7,130 nt of DNA from Ignavibacteriota bacterium (lineage in GTDB: Bacteria; Bacteroidota; Ignavibacteria; UBA10030; UBA6906). The stretch is from the NCBI GenBank assembly GCA_016209805.1, contig JACQVJ010000182.1, positions 1 to 7,130 on the forward strand. Reading direction: 5' to 3'. This document shows positions 6,973 to 7,130 of this stretch, piece by piece (positions within the stretch are counted from its first letter, which is position 1; the number at the start of each line of letters is the position of its first letter). Position numbers and translations under genes: made by a program. The notes under the pieces were generated by a model. The model did no database searches. It had not been told where the DNA came from and saw only the letters and a program-made list of their open reading frames with translations.

Positions 6973-6990
6973 GAGTTTATCGATTAACTC
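6973..6990 (+). repeat. 18-bp near-palindrome in the ftsA-ftsZ spacer
   Basis: The 18 bases GAGTTTATCGATTAACTC form an inverted repeat with a central ATCGAT and one mismatched pair (T-T at the sixth position from each end). The arms are GAGTT and AACTC. It lies 23 nt before the ftsZ GTG, in the only real spacer of the cluster. As RNA it would give only a weak 5-bp hairpin with no U-tract, so it is not a terminator; as DNA it could be a protein-binding site. Function unknown, and chance is possible. Confidence 0.4.
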
Positions 6991-6997
6991 ACTAACG

Positions 6998-7005
6998 TAA
7001 GGAGG
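6998..7005 (+). promoter_or_regulatory. Near-consensus Shine-Dalgarno site for ftsZ
   Basis: TAAGGAGG is an ideal complement to the 16S rRNA 3' end, with 8 nt to the GTG at 7014. It is the best ribosome site in the window, fits the high amount of FtsZ cells need relative to FtsA and FtsQ, and decides in favour of a GTG start. Confidence 0.85.
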
Positions 7006-7013
7006 AACTACCA

Positions 7014-7130
7014 GTGATCGAATTGGACAATTACCTCGATCGTGGTGCGAAGATTCGTGTCGTTGGCGTTGGCGGTGGCGGCGGCAACGCTGTGAACGGC
7101 ATGATCAACAAAGGTCTGCACGGCGTGGAC
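7014..7130 (+). CDS. ftsZ: FtsZ, tubulin-like division GTPase, 3' end beyond the window
   Basis: Only the first 39 codons are present; the frame is still open at the last base. FtsZ is the tubulin-fold GTPase that forms the cytokinetic ring. The visible part starts with a short N-terminal extension ([13 protein letters not shown]). It then shows the first beta strand and the glycine-rich GTP-binding loop, [17 protein letters not shown], at residues 14-30, and continues NKGLHGVD, as FtsZ does before its conserved TD motif. The GTG start is preferred because a near-perfect Shine-Dalgarno sequence sits 8 nt upstream and no in-frame ATG comes earlier. Position directly after ftsA agrees. Nothing can be said about the C-terminal tail that would bind FtsA. 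Confidence 0.96.
   Translation, partial: MIELDNYLDRGAKIRVVGVGGGGGNAVNGMINKGLHGVD

Overview
This window is part of a bacterial division and cell wall (dcw) cluster, read entirely from the + strand. The order is ftsW (5' end cut off by the window edge), murG, a small uncharacterised membrane protein gene, murC, a murB-like gene, ftsQ, ftsA and the first 39 codons of ftsZ. The genes are packed like one operon: successive gaps are 6, 1, 1, 4, 0 and -8 nt. The only real spacer is the 69 nt between ftsA and ftsZ. No RNA gene, mobile element, CRISPR array or convincing factor-independent terminator was seen, and no gene-free stretch approaches 300 bases.

Organism (inference): moderate GC judged by eye, the order ftsW-murG-murC-(murB)-ftsQ-ftsA-ftsZ, and the style of FtsW (PESYGDF in place of the common HTDF-type motif) and FtsA point to the Bacteroidota/Chlorobi/Ignavibacteria side of the tree. 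Good Shine-Dalgarno sequences before ftsQ, ftsA and ftsZ argue against Bacteroidia proper, which mostly lack them, and fit an Ignavibacteria- or Chlorobi-like lineage. This rests on motif recognition only.

How the genes work together: MurC adds L-Ala to UDP-MurNAc, and MurB normally makes that UDP-MurNAc. MurG completes lipid II on the inner face of the membrane. FtsW polymerises lipid II at the septum. FtsQ, FtsA and FtsZ build, anchor and regulate the division ring.

Two genes depart from the textbook cluster. The 168-residue protein between murG and murC looks like two membrane helices followed by a bacterial PH-like domain and has no standard dcw role. The MurB-like protein keeps the FAD-binding fold but has Ala at the catalytic Ser position, lacks the conserved Tyr-Arg segment, and has an altered glycine-rich loop. 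It may be a catalytically impaired or repurposed paralogue, and it is the main item for follow-up.
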